From: UBA10347 sp905182135 | GTDB lineage: Bacteria > Actinomycetota > Acidimicrobiia > Acidimicrobiales > UBA10347 | Direction: 5' to 3' | Length of the DNA: 64,000 nucleotides | NCBI GenBank assembly: GCA_963925805.1 | Contig: CAWUSE010000011.1 | Span: 113,293-177,292 of the forward strand | Shown: positions 25,804 to 34,751 of the stretch, in pieces | Layout: each line of letters opens with the position of its first letter | How positions within the stretch are numbered: position 1 is the first letter of the stretch | Program-made: the position numbers and the translations under genes | The notes under the pieces: generated by a model | The model's database searches: none | Told to the model about the DNA's origin: nothing | The model's input: the letters and a program-made list of their open reading frames with translations, nothing else

Positions 25804-26961
25804 TCAGCGAGCGACCGCTGGCGAGTCGGCATTTGGAAGGAACAGCTTGGGCCCGGATCCTTCAGCAATGTCGAGCATCCAAATATCGAACTCAGGTTGC
25901 ACAGCAGTGTCGCCACGGGCGGGATGCAGCGCATACAAGATCGTGTCGTTGTCGAGCCATTCGACTTGATCGTCGACCGACCGCGTCTCACCAAGCTTGT
26001 GTTGAGTGTTCGTCTCAAGATCAACGGCGACTAGTTCAAAGCTGTTGTCGGCAGTCATTTCCTTAAAGACCAACGTCTTGCCGTCAGGCGACAATGACAG
26101 GCAACTGCCGACCCAATCCGTAGGTTCGATCACTATGTCATTGAGCGTTCCGTGCATAATTTCAGGCCTATCACCGAAGAAGCCTGTGAGATAGATCTCG
26201 TCTTCGTCAGCGGCGAACGTGATTCCCCAGTACTGCGGGTTCAAGTTGTTAAAGCGGGCTTCGCCGGAGTCGATCGTGAACTGGTTTGCGCCCCGGACCG
26301 ATCGGGTACTTTCAATCTCGTCGATCGTGACGAGCGTTGTTGTTTCAGCAGCAATATCGGCATAGGACGCCCCGCTGACGAAGGCGGTTACTGCCGAGAA
26401 GGTCCCGTTGGGTGAGATACGAGCACGGCTGGGCAACGCTCTGGCATAGGACTTGATGTCAGCGTTCAAGTTGTCAGCTTCGAAGAATATCGTCGTGAAA
26501 GCTCCGCCAAGAACGCCGCCGGATTCGGCAAGGCACACACCATGATCTTTAGCGATGGGGACCCGCATACATGTGCGGTTGAGTAGCGTTCGGGTTCCGT
26601 CGAGGTGCCGGATCAGCAGCCAGCCATAGTCATCACCTGGGACTCGGTGCACCGCCAGCACTTCGCCCGGGGCCAGCGACGGACCTGACCCAGAGACAGG
26701 TTCGACAGTAGCAAGGGGCTCGTCTGCAGGACCTTGGCCCGCTTCGAATTCGTCGACCGCCAACTGGGCGCGCTCATTGCGGTCGGCACTGTCGTTGTTA
26801 ACCCGATCGAGCGCCCAGACCAGATAGAGCCCACCAAACAACAGCAGTACAGCGGCGATGCTACCCAGCAGAATGACCTTAAATTTTAGATCGAGAGCTA
26901 CGTCGTCGACAGCCACTTCGTACGTCGCTGTGTCATCAGCGGCTTTGGTTTCTTTAGCCAT
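25804..26961 (-). CDS. Membrane-anchored extracytoplasmic protein, probable TolB-like beta-propeller
   Basis: 385 residues. A cytoplasmic N-terminus of about 28 residues is followed by one transmembrane segment (FKVILLGSIAAVLLLFGGLY, about 28-50). An acidic linker leads into a repeat-containing domain (about 90-385). Blades carry WD40/PD40-like phrases such as RISPNGTFSAVTAF, LSLSPDGKTLVFKEM and EWLDNDTILYALHP. The fold implies a sensor or scaffold outside the membrane; no enzyme motif is visible. Its start overlaps the end of the MFS gene by 8 bp, so the two were probably made together. Confidence 0.65.
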   Translation of the reverse strand: MAKETKAADDTATYEVAVDDVALDLKFKVILLGSIAAVLLLFGGLYLVWALDRVNNDSADRNERAQLAVDEFEAGQGPADEPLATVEPVSGSGPSLAPGEVLAVHRVPGDDYGWLLIRHLDGTRTLLNRTCMRVPIAKDHGVCLAESGGVLGGAFTTIFFEADNLNADIKSYARALPSRARISPNGTFSAVTAFVSGASYADIAAETTTLVTIDEIESTRSVRGANQFTIDSGEARFNNLNPQYWGITFAADEDEIYLTGFFGDRPEIMHGTLNDIVIEPTDWVGSCLSLSPDGKTLVFKEMTADNSFELVAVDLETNTQHKLGETRSVDDQVEWLDNDTILYALHPARGDTAVQPEFDIWMLDIAEGSGPKLFLPNADSPAVAR

Positions 26962-28132
26962 TGGTAATCACATTTAGGGGGGAAAGCAGCTGAATCGAAA
27001 CGAGGACCCCAACACCCATAGCTATAGCTAGCGTGACCATCGTCGAAGTCTTACCGAGCGCCTCGTAAAGAGTCGCAAAGAGAAGAGCGGAAAGCATGCG
27101 GGCTGCAGCGATCACGACGGTGACAAATGCAATACCGCTCGGTCGTATGTCGGTGTCCACGAGCTGAGAAACCATGGCGGGGATCACGCCGTCAGTGGCC
27201 GCATAATACGCGCCGAGTAGGCCCAGGCACATGAGCGAGGCCACGAGTCCCAAGCTGCTGAAGCCCACCACCAGGTACATCACCATAAGCAGTGCGTTGC
27301 CAGCAAGAAATATCGGCTGGGTGCCGATGCGATCAGCAAGGCGCCCCAGCGGCACGGCGAGCAGTAAGTAGACCAGCGCTGTTCCGACGAAGAGAAGTGG
27401 GAAGTAACGGGCGCTGAAATTACTCGTCTGTTGAATAACTAGATAGATAAACGCATCGCCGACCGTGACCACGCTGAGCATGCCTGCTACACCAGCGATG
27501 CCAGCAACACCCTTGGCGTCTTTGACCTTGCGCTATTGATCGATGATACGAGGTTGCTGATTTTGTTTGATCTGCTTTTGCGGCTTCTCTTGGGCAAACA
27601 GCCAAATTGCGGCCACACCAACAGCGGCGAACATGGCAGAGATCACGAACACTGCATCAAATGCACCCGGTGCGTTCGGCAAGAAAATAAAGGCAACCAA
27701 AGGGCCAAGGAGAGCGCCGGCTGTGTCCATCGCGCGGTGGACACCAAACGCGATGCCCAGCCGATCGGGTGCCGTGCTCAGTGAAATGAGAGCATCACGA
27801 GGCGCGGTCCGCAGGCCCTTGCCGATGCGGTCGGCGAGCAAGAATGGAATCGGTGGGACCCAAGCAACCAACGCGCTAAGGACGAGTCCCAGCCGGGTCA
27901 CCGCTGAAATCGAGTAACCGGTGGCAGCCGCCTTTTTATGACTCTGGCGGCTGTCTGCGATCGAGCCACCCCAGATGCGGAACACGGCGTTGATGGCCTG
28001 ATAGGCAGCTTCATAGGCCGCAAAACCAAAGATACTGAAGCCAAGAGCGGCAGTCAGGAACAGCGGGACGATCGCGACCACCATTTCCGACGAAATATCG
28101 TTGAAGAAGTTGGTGAAGCCAAGAGCGAGCAA
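26954..28132 (-). pseudogene. MFS transporter split by an in-frame amber codon
   Basis: Read as one frame, this is a 392-codon MFS protein. The N half (199 residues, starting around FTNFFNDISSEMVVAIVPLF) holds TM1-6 with a DRIGKGLRTAPRDALI loop 4-5 motif. The C half (from RKVKDAKGVAGIAGVAGML) holds TM7-12. TAG at 27533-27535 falls in the central cytoplasmic loop after QPRIIDQ and is one base from CAG or TGG. The motif GLRTAPRDALIS resembles multidrug-type or fosmidomycin-resistance-like MFS proteins. The start is uncertain (TTG 28130-28132 is the only start codon in the open frame). The gene is probably inactive unless the TAG is a sequencing error or the two halves are made separately. Confidence 0.8.
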
Positions 28133-28157
28133 GTTGTGCGACAGTACCCGGCCTCCA

Positions 28158-28186
28158 CGACCCAGGCTGTTAACCCGCCTGGGTCG
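28158..28186. promoter_or_regulatory. Inverted repeat at the MFS promoter
   Basis: CGACCCAGG (28158-28166) and CCTGGGTCG (28178-28186) are exact reverse complements around 11 bases that contain GTTAAC. The element sits 26 bp upstream of the presumed transporter start. It could be an operator for a dimeric repressor. It also lies in frame with the transporter N-terminus, so it could be coding if the true start is farther out. Confidence 0.4.
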
Positions 28187-28310
28187 GCGCTATGGACCGA
28201 ACGGATGGATACACCCATTCAGTATCGGCCAAATGGACGAAATATTGAATAAAGCTGCCTATAGATCCTGGGCCCAACAGCCGTGGCAGGAATCGACGTA
28301 TTCGAACAGC

Positions 28311-29582
28311 TCAGTTCACGACCTGAGCGCCAGGCGCGATCGTCGACGGTGCACTATTCAATTGGTCGATGGCGAAGCCCGCTGCGGCCTTGTAATTCGC
28401 CATGAACGCTTCAATTTCGGCCCGCGGGATCACATCGTTGATGTCGTCAAAGATACCGCCACATCGTTCGTCCACTACCCCAAGAATACCGACCGGGCCA
28501 TTCCCTCGATTGCGCAGCACGAGCGACGACATGGGCTCGATCAAGGCCGATTCGAAGGCCTCTAGCGCGTTCGAATTAACACCATGATCCAGGAACATTG
28601 CACCCATCACACGTGCATCAATAATCGCTTGGCTAGCGCCGTTTGAACCAACGGGATACATGACATGGGCAGCATCACCTAGAAGACACACCCGGCCATC
28701 GACCCATCGCTCCACGGGGTCACGATCGACCATGGGAAACTCCCATACCGCCGGAGCGCCACGAACCAGAGACGGAATATCAAGCCAGTCGAACTGCCAA
28801 TCCTCGAACGCCGGCAGGAAGGCGTCGGTGTCGACCTGACGATTCCAATCACTCTGGCGCCAACCCTTGGAAGGATCAAAGGACAACTCGGCAATCCAGT
28901 TCTGCAATTGCAACCCTGTCTCGGGGTCAGGTGCTGAGATCGGGTAATGGATGAAACGCTGATCAAGAGAACCGACGAGCGTGAAACTGGCGCCGCTGCG
29001 AATCGGTGGCCCGTAGCTGGCGCCGCGCCATAGGACTGCGCCGCCCCATTGAGGTTCGGGCTGGTCGGGATACATCTGGGAACGCACAGCAGAGTGCAGT
29101 CCATCACCGGCAAGCAACACCGACCCACTGACCTCAGTCGATCCACCGTCTCGGGTGTCTACCAGAGCGGTGACACCATCAGGGCTCGTCCGATAGCCGG
29201 TGACCCGGTGACCAGTCCGCATCGCGTCCGGCCCCATGCGGTCCAGAACTGTTCGATACAGCAGCATCTGCAGCTCACCTCGATGCACCGAATACTGAGG
29301 CCAGCGGTAGCCAGCTAGCCGGCCGCGGGGTTCTGACCACACGTCGTTCCCATTACGGCCAACCAGGGCCCACTCGGTTGCCTCGATCCCGATGGCGTTG
29401 AGATCCTCTTCGAGACCCAGGTCGATTAGCTCTCGAATCGCGTTCGGCTGCAGGTTAATCCCCACGCCTAGGGGTGCCAGCGAGCGCACCGACTCGAGCA
29501 CCACTGCTGGCACGCCGATCTGATGACACGTCAGCGCCATGGTCATACCGGCGACACCGCCGCCCGCTATTAGTGCGGTCAT
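28311..29582 (-). CDS. FAD-dependent aromatic hydroxylase-type monooxygenase
   Basis: 423 residues of the p-hydroxybenzoate hydroxylase group. The N-terminal dinucleotide motif is GGGVAG (7-12). The DG motif is LLAGDGLHSAVRSQM (about 157-171). The GD motif is CLLGDAAHVMYPVGSNGASQ (about 296-315). These enzymes insert one oxygen into phenolic or related substrates with NAD(P)H. The ATG start overlaps the sodX stop (ATGA), putting it in line with the nickel superoxide dismutase genes. This might help handle superoxide leaking from uncoupled turnover, although that is only inference. Confidence 0.87.
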   Translation of the reverse strand: MTALIAGGGVAGMTMALTCHQIGVPAVVLESVRSLAPLGVGINLQPNAIRELIDLGLEEDLNAIGIEATEWALVGRNGNDVWSEPRGRLAGYRWPQYSVHRGELQMLLYRTVLDRMGPDAMRTGHRVTGYRTSPDGVTALVDTRDGGSTEVSGSVLLAGDGLHSAVRSQMYPDQPEPQWGGAVLWRGASYGPPIRSGASFTLVGSLDQRFIHYPISAPDPETGLQLQNWIAELSFDPSKGWRQSDWNRQVDTDAFLPAFEDWQFDWLDIPSLVRGAPAVWEFPMVDRDPVERWVDGRVCLLGDAAHVMYPVGSNGASQAIIDARVMGAMFLDHGVNSNALEAFESALIEPMSSLVLRNRGNGPVGILGVVDERCGGIFDDINDVIPRAEIEAFMANYKAAAGFAIDQLNSAPSTIAPGAQVVN

Positions 29583-29947
29583 GATGAGCGCCTAGCCTTC
29601 CATTTGAAGGTGACGGTGCCGCGCACCGTATGCAGCGGCACCCGACCGAACCGATCGCTGTCGTCACCGCTTGGGCTCTCAAGAACCACATACTTGTCGG
29701 CGTCAACAGCCTTGACGTACTTGATTAGCTCAACATTCTTGAACGGATGCCTGGCAACAACCACACTGCCGACAGTGACCCGACGAAATGGATCGATCAA
29801 TACCAGATCACCAGCGTAATACTCGGGTTCCATCGACGTCCCATGAACGCGCCATGGGCGCCGCTTGCGCAGCGCCCAAAGGGTTAGTTCTTTCACGATC
29901 ACAGCGTCACGTGCCGAAAGCGCAGATGGATCCACGGTTCTCGACAA
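29579..29947 (-). CDS. sodX: S26-family peptidase SodX, nickel superoxide dismutase maturation protease
   Basis: 122 residues. The signal-peptidase-like catalytic Ser is in RVHGTSMEPEYYAGDLVLI (about 33-51). The general-base Lys is probably in ELIKYVKAVDADKY (about 73-86). It is short and lacks a membrane anchor, as in SodX/SodC-type proteases that trim the SodN leader. It lies 75 bp downstream of sodN on the same strand, which fixes the assignment. The start is either TTG 29945-29947 or GTG 29933-29935. It overlaps the downstream monooxygenase by four bases. Confidence 0.88.
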   Translation of the reverse strand: MSRTVDPSALSARDAVIVKELTLWALRKRRPWRVHGTSMEPEYYAGDLVLIDPFRRVTVGSVVVARHPFKNVELIKYVKAVDADKYVVLESPSGDDSDRFGRVPLHTVRGTVTFKWKARRSS

Positions 29948-30022
29948 CAGTGCTCGCCGCCTGTGGGACTGTGACAGTCCACAGAGCCGGCAGAGCGCAG
30001 CGTCCTGCGATTAAGACCAGGA

Positions 30023-30493
30023 TCAGCCGACGGCTGGGACCCAAGCGACGTCGCGGTTCTTGGACTCCCAGAACATGTTGTGGATCTTCTCAACGGCAGC
30101 CATCAGGTTCTCAGCTGCAGCAACGTCGACATTCTGCTTGGTAGCTGAGCACAACTTGGTTGCATTCCAGAAGGTCTCGTGCAGGTCAGGGAATGCTTCG
30201 AGGTGGTCGGGCTTGAAGTAGTCCGTCCATAGAACCAACAGTTCGTGCTTGGTCGACTCGGCCTGTTCTTCCTTAATCGCCGCAAAGCGGCTCATTGAGT
30301 TCAAGTAGCCGGCCCAAGCTGCATCGTCGCTGCCCTCAGGGACATGCAAGTCAAGCATTTTCTTGGTCATCGACAGCACCGCTTCGGCAGTGACCCGTGC
30401 TGATGCGGGGTCATAGACGCCGCATGGTCCGTCGCAGTGTGCCTCTGCCACAGGGGCGGTAAACATTGCCTGTACGCGATCGCGCATGCTCAT
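30023..30493 (-). CDS. sodN: Nickel superoxide dismutase
   Basis: 156 residues from ATG 30491-30493, preceded by GAGGAAG. An 18-residue leader (MSMRDRVQAMFTAPVAEA) precedes the nickel-hook motif HCDGPCGVYDP. His1, Cys2 and Cys6 of the mature protein bind nickel once the leader is removed. A four-helix bundle follows, ending in NRDVAWVPAVG. It disproportionates superoxide in the cytoplasm. The hook has Gly where many have Leu (HCDLPCG). sodX follows on the same strand. Nickel-dependent control (Nur-type) is usual for the family, but no box was identified here. Confidence 0.95.
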   Translation of the reverse strand: MSMRDRVQAMFTAPVAEAHCDGPCGVYDPASARVTAEAVLSMTKKMLDLHVPEGSDDAAWAGYLNSMSRFAAIKEEQAESTKHELLVLWTDYFKPDHLEAFPDLHETFWNATKLCSATKQNVDVAAAENLMAAVEKIHNMFWESKNRDVAWVPAVG

Positions 30494-31094
30494 GAGTTGC
30501 TTCCTCAAGTTGTTAGCGAGTGAGTGGCCTTCACATTACGCGAGCCAACGCCCGCGCGCTACATGAGTGACAATCAATTTACCTATGCCCATGCAACTGA
30601 CCCCTTTGAGCGTGCCCACCGAATGGCATCGACCAGGACTTTTCGTTAGCCAAGCGCGGATGGACAGCACGCTGTTCGGCGTGACACCACACGATTTTGG
30701 CGGTCGTTTCGAGCATCGCAAGGAAAGCGTTTCTATCAAACGAGTGCCATCTGGTTACGACCAGCCCATTGTCACGGTCCAAATTTGGGCAAGCGGTGCG
30801 GCCATAGCGACGCCGATAACACGTGCGGTGGCTGTTGCCGCGTCACCTCAGACATAGGAAATAGCCGAAGTTCTCGCCACCGCTGCCAGCGACCCGACGT
30901 CGCTTTCAATACAGCCAGCGCACGTACCTTTTTGCTCGAAGCTCCGCAAGATTTTTGGGCAGGTACTAGTGCCGAAACATGTGTGAGTCCGACAGAGGAA
31001 CCTACAGTGAAGAAACGGGCGTCTTCTGGACATGGGACTCACACGTTCCTGCCCAGCTCGCCCTTTCTTACTGTGTCTTTCTAGGAGTTGTTCT
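30494..31094. other. 600-bp divergent intergenic region upstream of sodN and the Dabb gene
   Basis: It holds the promoters of sodN (minus) and the Dabb gene (plus). A 28-codon frame at 30563-30649 (begins MSDNQFTYAHATDPFERAH) lacks a ribosome site and was not called. A long-range inverted repeat lies at 30981-31044. Otherwise nothing is recognised. Confidence 0.45.
30981..31044 (+). promoter_or_regulatory. Nested inverted repeat upstream of the Dabb gene
   Basis: GTGTGAGTCC (30981-30990) and GGACTCACAC (31035-31044) are exact reverse complements. Between them GAAGA and TCTTC (about 31010-31027) form an inner stem. Transcribed, this would be a two-tier hairpin ending about 50 bases before the GTG start at 31095. 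It could be a 5' leader structure or a terminator/attenuator. There is no T-run. Confidence 0.4.
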
Positions 31095-31385
31095 GTGTTA
31101 CGTCATTGTGTGATGTTCACGTGGGCTGAAAATGTGTCGGACGAGACGAAGGCCGCAATCAGCGCCGGACTCGATGGGCTCGCCAAACTTGGCTGCGTCG
31201 CCGCCTATCACCATGGCCCCGACGCAGGCATCAGTGACGGCAACTGGGATTACGTCGCTGTTGGCGACTTCGCGTCAGTCGAGGACTACCGAATTTACTC
31301 GGCCGACACTGACCATCAGCTTCTGATCACCGACCTGATCAAGCCCAGTATCAGCGGCCGCGCTGCGGTGCAATACGAGTTCTAG
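31095..31385 (+). CDS. Dabb (stress-responsive A/B barrel) domain protein
   Basis: 96 residues, a single ferredoxin-like alpha/beta barrel half: MLRHCVMFTWAENVS at the start and a C-terminal pattern with DYVAVGDFASVEDYRIYSAD. GTG 31095-31097 follows AGGAG by seven bases, which decides the start against a longer open frame. Dabb proteins are dimeric and often of unknown function; some are cyclases or act on polyketides. It is transcribed alone. Confidence 0.85.
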   Translation: MLRHCVMFTWAENVSDETKAAISAGLDGLAKLGCVAAYHHGPDAGISDGNWDYVAVGDFASVEDYRIYSADTDHQLLITDLIKPSISGRAAVQYEF

Positions 31386-31388
31386 CGC

Positions 31389-31652
31389 TCACCCGCCGAC
31401 GAGCAACCACTCGAGTAGCTGTTCGTTCAGTTCCACATGAGCGGGAGCATCGAGCGAGCGCTGGTCATAACCAAGCAGATTTAACCTCTGCGCCACGACA
31501 CCAGTTCGCCGGCTACTTCTGGGCCGACTTAACAGTCCAGGCTCATCCAGAGCGGTGTCTCCTTGGATGCCGCTGGCGCCGAAGAAGCTAGGGGTCTCGG
31601 AAGCCCACTGGCGGTAACAACAAAGGGCGGCACAAATGTGGGAACGATCGAG
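31389..31652 (-). pseudogene. C-terminal gene remnant of unknown family
   Basis: 87 codons are open without a start codon, ending GYDQRSLDAPAHVELNEQLL then EWLLVGG and TGA. The composition is protein-like throughout, and TGA-TAG stops lie just upstream. The stop is four bases from the end of the convergent Dabb gene, as a real gene end would be. It is probably the tail of a gene whose front is lost. No family is recognised. Confidence 0.35.
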
Positions 31653-31800
31653 CTATCACCCTGGCTGGGGTGCACTGTCGGCAGCAGGTCCGCAGCAGGT
31701 CGGCAGCGCCGACTATTGCAGCGCCGTGTTCTGGTCCTCGAACGAGAAATTTCTTGAGAACCCCGCTCCCCTGTTTTACCGACTCCTTGTTGCCTAGGCC
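31653..31800. other. Short spacer, nothing recognised
   Basis: This is the spacer between the remnant and the acyl-CoA dehydrogenase stop. CAGCAGGTCCGCAGCAGGTC is a small imperfect direct repeat near 31682-31702. Confidence 0.4.
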
Positions 31801-32955
31801 CTAGTCAACTCGATATTTGTCGAGCAGTTGGCGAGCGATCACCATCTTCTGTATTTCACTTGTGCCTTCGCCGATAATCATCAACGGCGCGTCTCGGTAG
31901 TAACGCTCGACTGGATACTCACTGGTGTAACCATTTCCACCGTGGATACGCATGGCCTCAAATGCCAGTTCGGCCGCAGTTTCGGAACAGAACAATTTGG
32001 CCATGCCAGCTTCTAGGTCGGCACGGATCCCTTCATCCAATTTGCGGGCCGCGCTATGACACATCAATCGAGCTGCTTCAAGCTTGGTGGCCATATCGGC
32101 AAGTTTGAAGGCGATGACTTGATGATCATAAATTTTCTTGCCAAAGGTCTCGCGCTGCTGTGCGTATGCCATTGCCGCCTCGAACGACGCACGGGCGACA
32201 CCCACCGCTCGGGCGGCAATGTTGATACGTCCAAGCTCAAGGGCCGACAGTGCAGCGTTAAGTCCGCGACCCATGCCAGCCAAGTCACCAAGCATGTTCT
32301 CGGCGGGGACTCGCTGATCGACATAGGTCATCTCCATGGTTTCCAAGCCGCGGTAGCCCAACTTTTCGACCTTTTGGAAGGTGATGTTTTCGAAGTCGGT
32401 CCCGGGGTCTTTCTCGATAATGAAGCAGGTCACCCTGTCGTCGGGCGTCTTGGCCATTAGTGCAACAATCCGTGCGCGCTCACCGTTGGTAACCCACATC
32501 TTGGTGCCGTTGATGACGTAGTCCTTACCGTCGGGCACTGCTCGGCACGTCATTGCCTTGGCGTCGGATCCAGCATCGTGTTCAGACAGCGAGAAGGCTG
32601 CTCTCGTTTCTCCAGAGCACAGATCGGGCAACCATCGTTCGCGCTGAGCCTCAGTCCCGAACCTCAAGATCATCGTGCACACAATGAGGTGGCTGTTGAG
32701 GACACCGCCCAGCGACATGAACCCGCGAGAGATTTCCTCGATTAGCCGGGCATAGGTGATGTGATCAAGACCCAATCCGCCATATTGCTCGGGAATGACG
32801 CAGCCAAATAGCCCGAACGCTTTCATCTGCTCGACCATCGCATCTGGAAACTCGTCAGCCAGTTCGAATGTGGACGCGTTCGGAACGACCTCGTTATCTA
32901 CCCATCTGGCGACGGTTTCAACAATTTGATCGGCGATGTCTAGATCGGTCGCCAC
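31801..32955 (-). CDS. Acyl-CoA dehydrogenase
   Basis: 384 residues, of classic acyl-CoA dehydrogenase length. The helical N-domain, the FAD/substrate region FSLSEHDAGSDAKAM (about 131-145) and INGTKMWVTNGERA are visible, as is the C-terminal RIHGGNGYTSEYPVERYYRD. The catalytic Glu is expected in IIGEGTSEIQKM (about 366-377). It would introduce a 2,3 double bond in an acyl-CoA, passing electrons to ETF. GTG start. The flavin reductase gene ends two bases upstream, so the two are co-transcribed. Confidence 0.92.
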   Translation of the reverse strand: MATDLDIADQIVETVARWVDNEVVPNASTFELADEFPDAMVEQMKAFGLFGCVIPEQYGGLGLDHITYARLIEEISRGFMSLGGVLNSHLIVCTMILRFGTEAQRERWLPDLCSGETRAAFSLSEHDAGSDAKAMTCRAVPDGKDYVINGTKMWVTNGERARIVALMAKTPDDRVTCFIIEKDPGTDFENITFQKVEKLGYRGLETMEMTYVDQRVPAENMLGDLAGMGRGLNAALSALELGRINIAARAVGVARASFEAAMAYAQQRETFGKKIYDHQVIAFKLADMATKLEAARLMCHSAARKLDEGIRADLEAGMAKLFCSETAAELAFEAMRIHGGNGYTSEYPVERYYRDAPLMIIGEGTSEIQKMVIARQLLDKYRVD

Positions 32956-32957
32956 CG

Positions 32958-33452
32958 CTACTCCTTGGGTGCGAGCGTGCGGTAGCCGCCGCCGAAGAAG
33001 ATGACTGGTTCGCTCGGTTCAGCCGACGCTTCAATATGGGTCACATTGCAGAGCGCAAACTCATGGTCGCCAGCGTCGATGACCTGGTTGGGGGTAAGCG
33101 TGAGCCATGCCGTAGTGCCCGCAATCTTGGGGGCGCCGTCGACGACTGACCAATCGAGTCCCTCGAAACGTTCTTCGGGGGCCCTCATGCACGCATTACT
33201 CACATCGATCTGATCAGCACCCAGCACGTTCACGCCGAGTACATCGGCACCACGAAGCTCTTGCCATGTGCCTGATTCAGTGGTGCAGAAGAAGCCAGCT
33301 AGCGGCGGATCAAGAGACACCGACACGAAACTTCCAATCACCATGGCCACGGGTGCATCGTCGACCATCGCCGTCACGATCGTGACGCAGGTCGGCACCT
33401 GCCCCATGACGTTGCGGAAATGTTTGGGATCAATAGCTTCTACTTCGCTCAT
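32958..33452 (-). CDS. Flavin reductase family protein
   Basis: 164 residues from ATG 33450-33452 (MSEVEAIDPKHFRNVMG). The FMN-binding fold is indicated by TCVTIVTAM, the VIGSFVSVSLDPPLAGFF stretch (about 45-62) and GVNVLGADQ. Such proteins reduce FMN or FAD with NAD(P)H and supply it to two-component monooxygenases. It is in an operon with an acyl-CoA dehydrogenase family member, which in some systems is the oxygenase partner. It is divergent from an LLM-type oxidoreductase 78 bp away. Confidence 0.87.
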   Translation of the reverse strand: MSEVEAIDPKHFRNVMGQVPTCVTIVTAMVDDAPVAMVIGSFVSVSLDPPLAGFFCTTESGTWQELRGADVLGVNVLGADQIDVSNACMRAPEERFEGLDWSVVDGAPKIAGTTAWLTLTPNQVIDAGDHEFALCNVTHIEASAEPSEPVIFFGGGYRTLAPKE

Positions 33453-33530
33453 AGACCCAACGTTAATAGATCGGGCCGCGTCACTTGTCCTGCAGCTCAG
33501 CTGCACCTTTCAGTCGTCTAGCGTGCGGGA

Positions 33531-34433
33531 ATGACTAGCAGCCTTCCTCGCATCGGCGTGTCCCTGGCATCGAACCACCGCTCGGCCGCTCCTACACGCA
33601 TGATCGAACGGGCCCGTACCGCTCACCAGGCTGGGCTGATCTCGCTGACGTTAGGCGATCATCACGACATGAAGGTCCCCTATGCACAGAACACGCCCAT
33701 GCTGGGACGGCTGCTGGCCGAGTGGACAGATCGGCCGGTCGGTTGCCTGTTTCTGACCCCATTATGGAAGCCGTTGCTGATGGCAGAGCACATCGGCACG
33801 CTGGCAGCGATTCATCATGCGTCTTCGCCCAACGTACCGTTCATCGTGCAAACGGGTATCGGCTGGGGCGATGCACAGTTCGCGAACCTTGGAGCCAACA
33901 TGTCTCACCGTGGCCGCGACATCGACGCCGCTATTCCTGCCGTCAAGGCGCTCTTAGCCGGCGAGACAGTCACCGACGCTTACTTCGGACTCGTCGACGC
34001 GACCGTTGGTTTACGGTCGAGCGGCCCAATCGAATGGTGGATCGGCGGCACTGCTGAAGTCGCTATCGACCGAGCTGCGCGCCTCGGAGATTGTTGGTAT
34101 GGCTCACCTGGTCAGGACGACGAGTCAATCAGGGTTGGTGTCGATCGCTACCGCTCTGCAGGGGGCACTCGGTTCGCGTTGCGTCGCGATGCTCTTCTTC
34201 TCAACGATGCTGATCAGGCGCGTGAAAGTGCCCAGAGTCTGGTCACCCGTGGGTATCGGGGTCTTGCATTTGAACGCTTGCTTACCGGTTCCAGTAATGA
34301 CGTTGCCGAACGGGCTGCCGAACTCGCTGCGCTTGGTGTCGACGACATCATCGTGCGATGCGCATCGCCTGACCAGCCAACTGCCATAGAGACCTTGCAA
34401 GTCCTCGGCCAAACAATCGAACAGGCAGCGTAA
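33531..34433 (+). CDS. LLM-class flavin-dependent oxidoreductase
   Basis: 300 residues with a luciferase-like TIM barrel: IGVSLASNHRS at strand 1, LTLGDHHDMKVPYA, TGIGWGDAQFANLG near residue 108, and WWIGGTAEVAIDRAARLGD (about 165-183). These enzymes use reduced FMN or coenzyme F420. Lengths and motifs here do not separate the two. It is divergent from the flavin reductase gene, which could be its FMNH2 source. Confidence 0.85.
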   Translation: MTSSLPRIGVSLASNHRSAAPTRMIERARTAHQAGLISLTLGDHHDMKVPYAQNTPMLGRLLAEWTDRPVGCLFLTPLWKPLLMAEHIGTLAAIHHASSPNVPFIVQTGIGWGDAQFANLGANMSHRGRDIDAAIPAVKALLAGETVTDAYFGLVDATVGLRSSGPIEWWIGGTAEVAIDRAARLGDCWYGSPGQDDESIRVGVDRYRSAGGTRFALRRDALLLNDADQARESAQSLVTRGYRGLAFERLLTGSSNDVAERAAELAALGVDDIIVRCASPDQPTAIETLQVLGQTIEQAA

Positions 34434-34751
34434 CGCCCATCGTCATCGAGGGCAGGCCCGCAATGAACGTTCCTTGTTTCGAGAGCACTCAAGCGGGCTA
34501 TGGGCACGCCCATGGTTTACCGACGCGAGGACGGTCACCATATGTCCCCTTATTACTACAGGTTTGTCTCGACATGCCTTTTCGGTGCTGCATCGTTTGA
34601 GCAATCGCTTCATCACAAGACGAGTAGCTTCGATTACCGGGGAACCAACCATGAAACCGGCGCCTCGCACGCGTTCAGATAGCTGGATGGTCAGCAGATT
34701 CCGTTCATTACGCTTCTCGCGAACGGCGCCGAAATGGCCTACTTGCTCTGT
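34434..34751. other. Intergenic, nothing recognised
   Basis: The convergent spacer between the LLM oxidoreductase and the TetR gene. It has a small palindrome ATGGGC-AC-GCCCAT near 34499-34512. No gene or terminator is supported. Confidence 0.4.

Noticed and set aside
30563..30649. 28-codon frame MSDNQFTYAHATDPFERAH...
   Set aside because: It is short, with no ribosome site and no continuation in other frames that makes a known protein.
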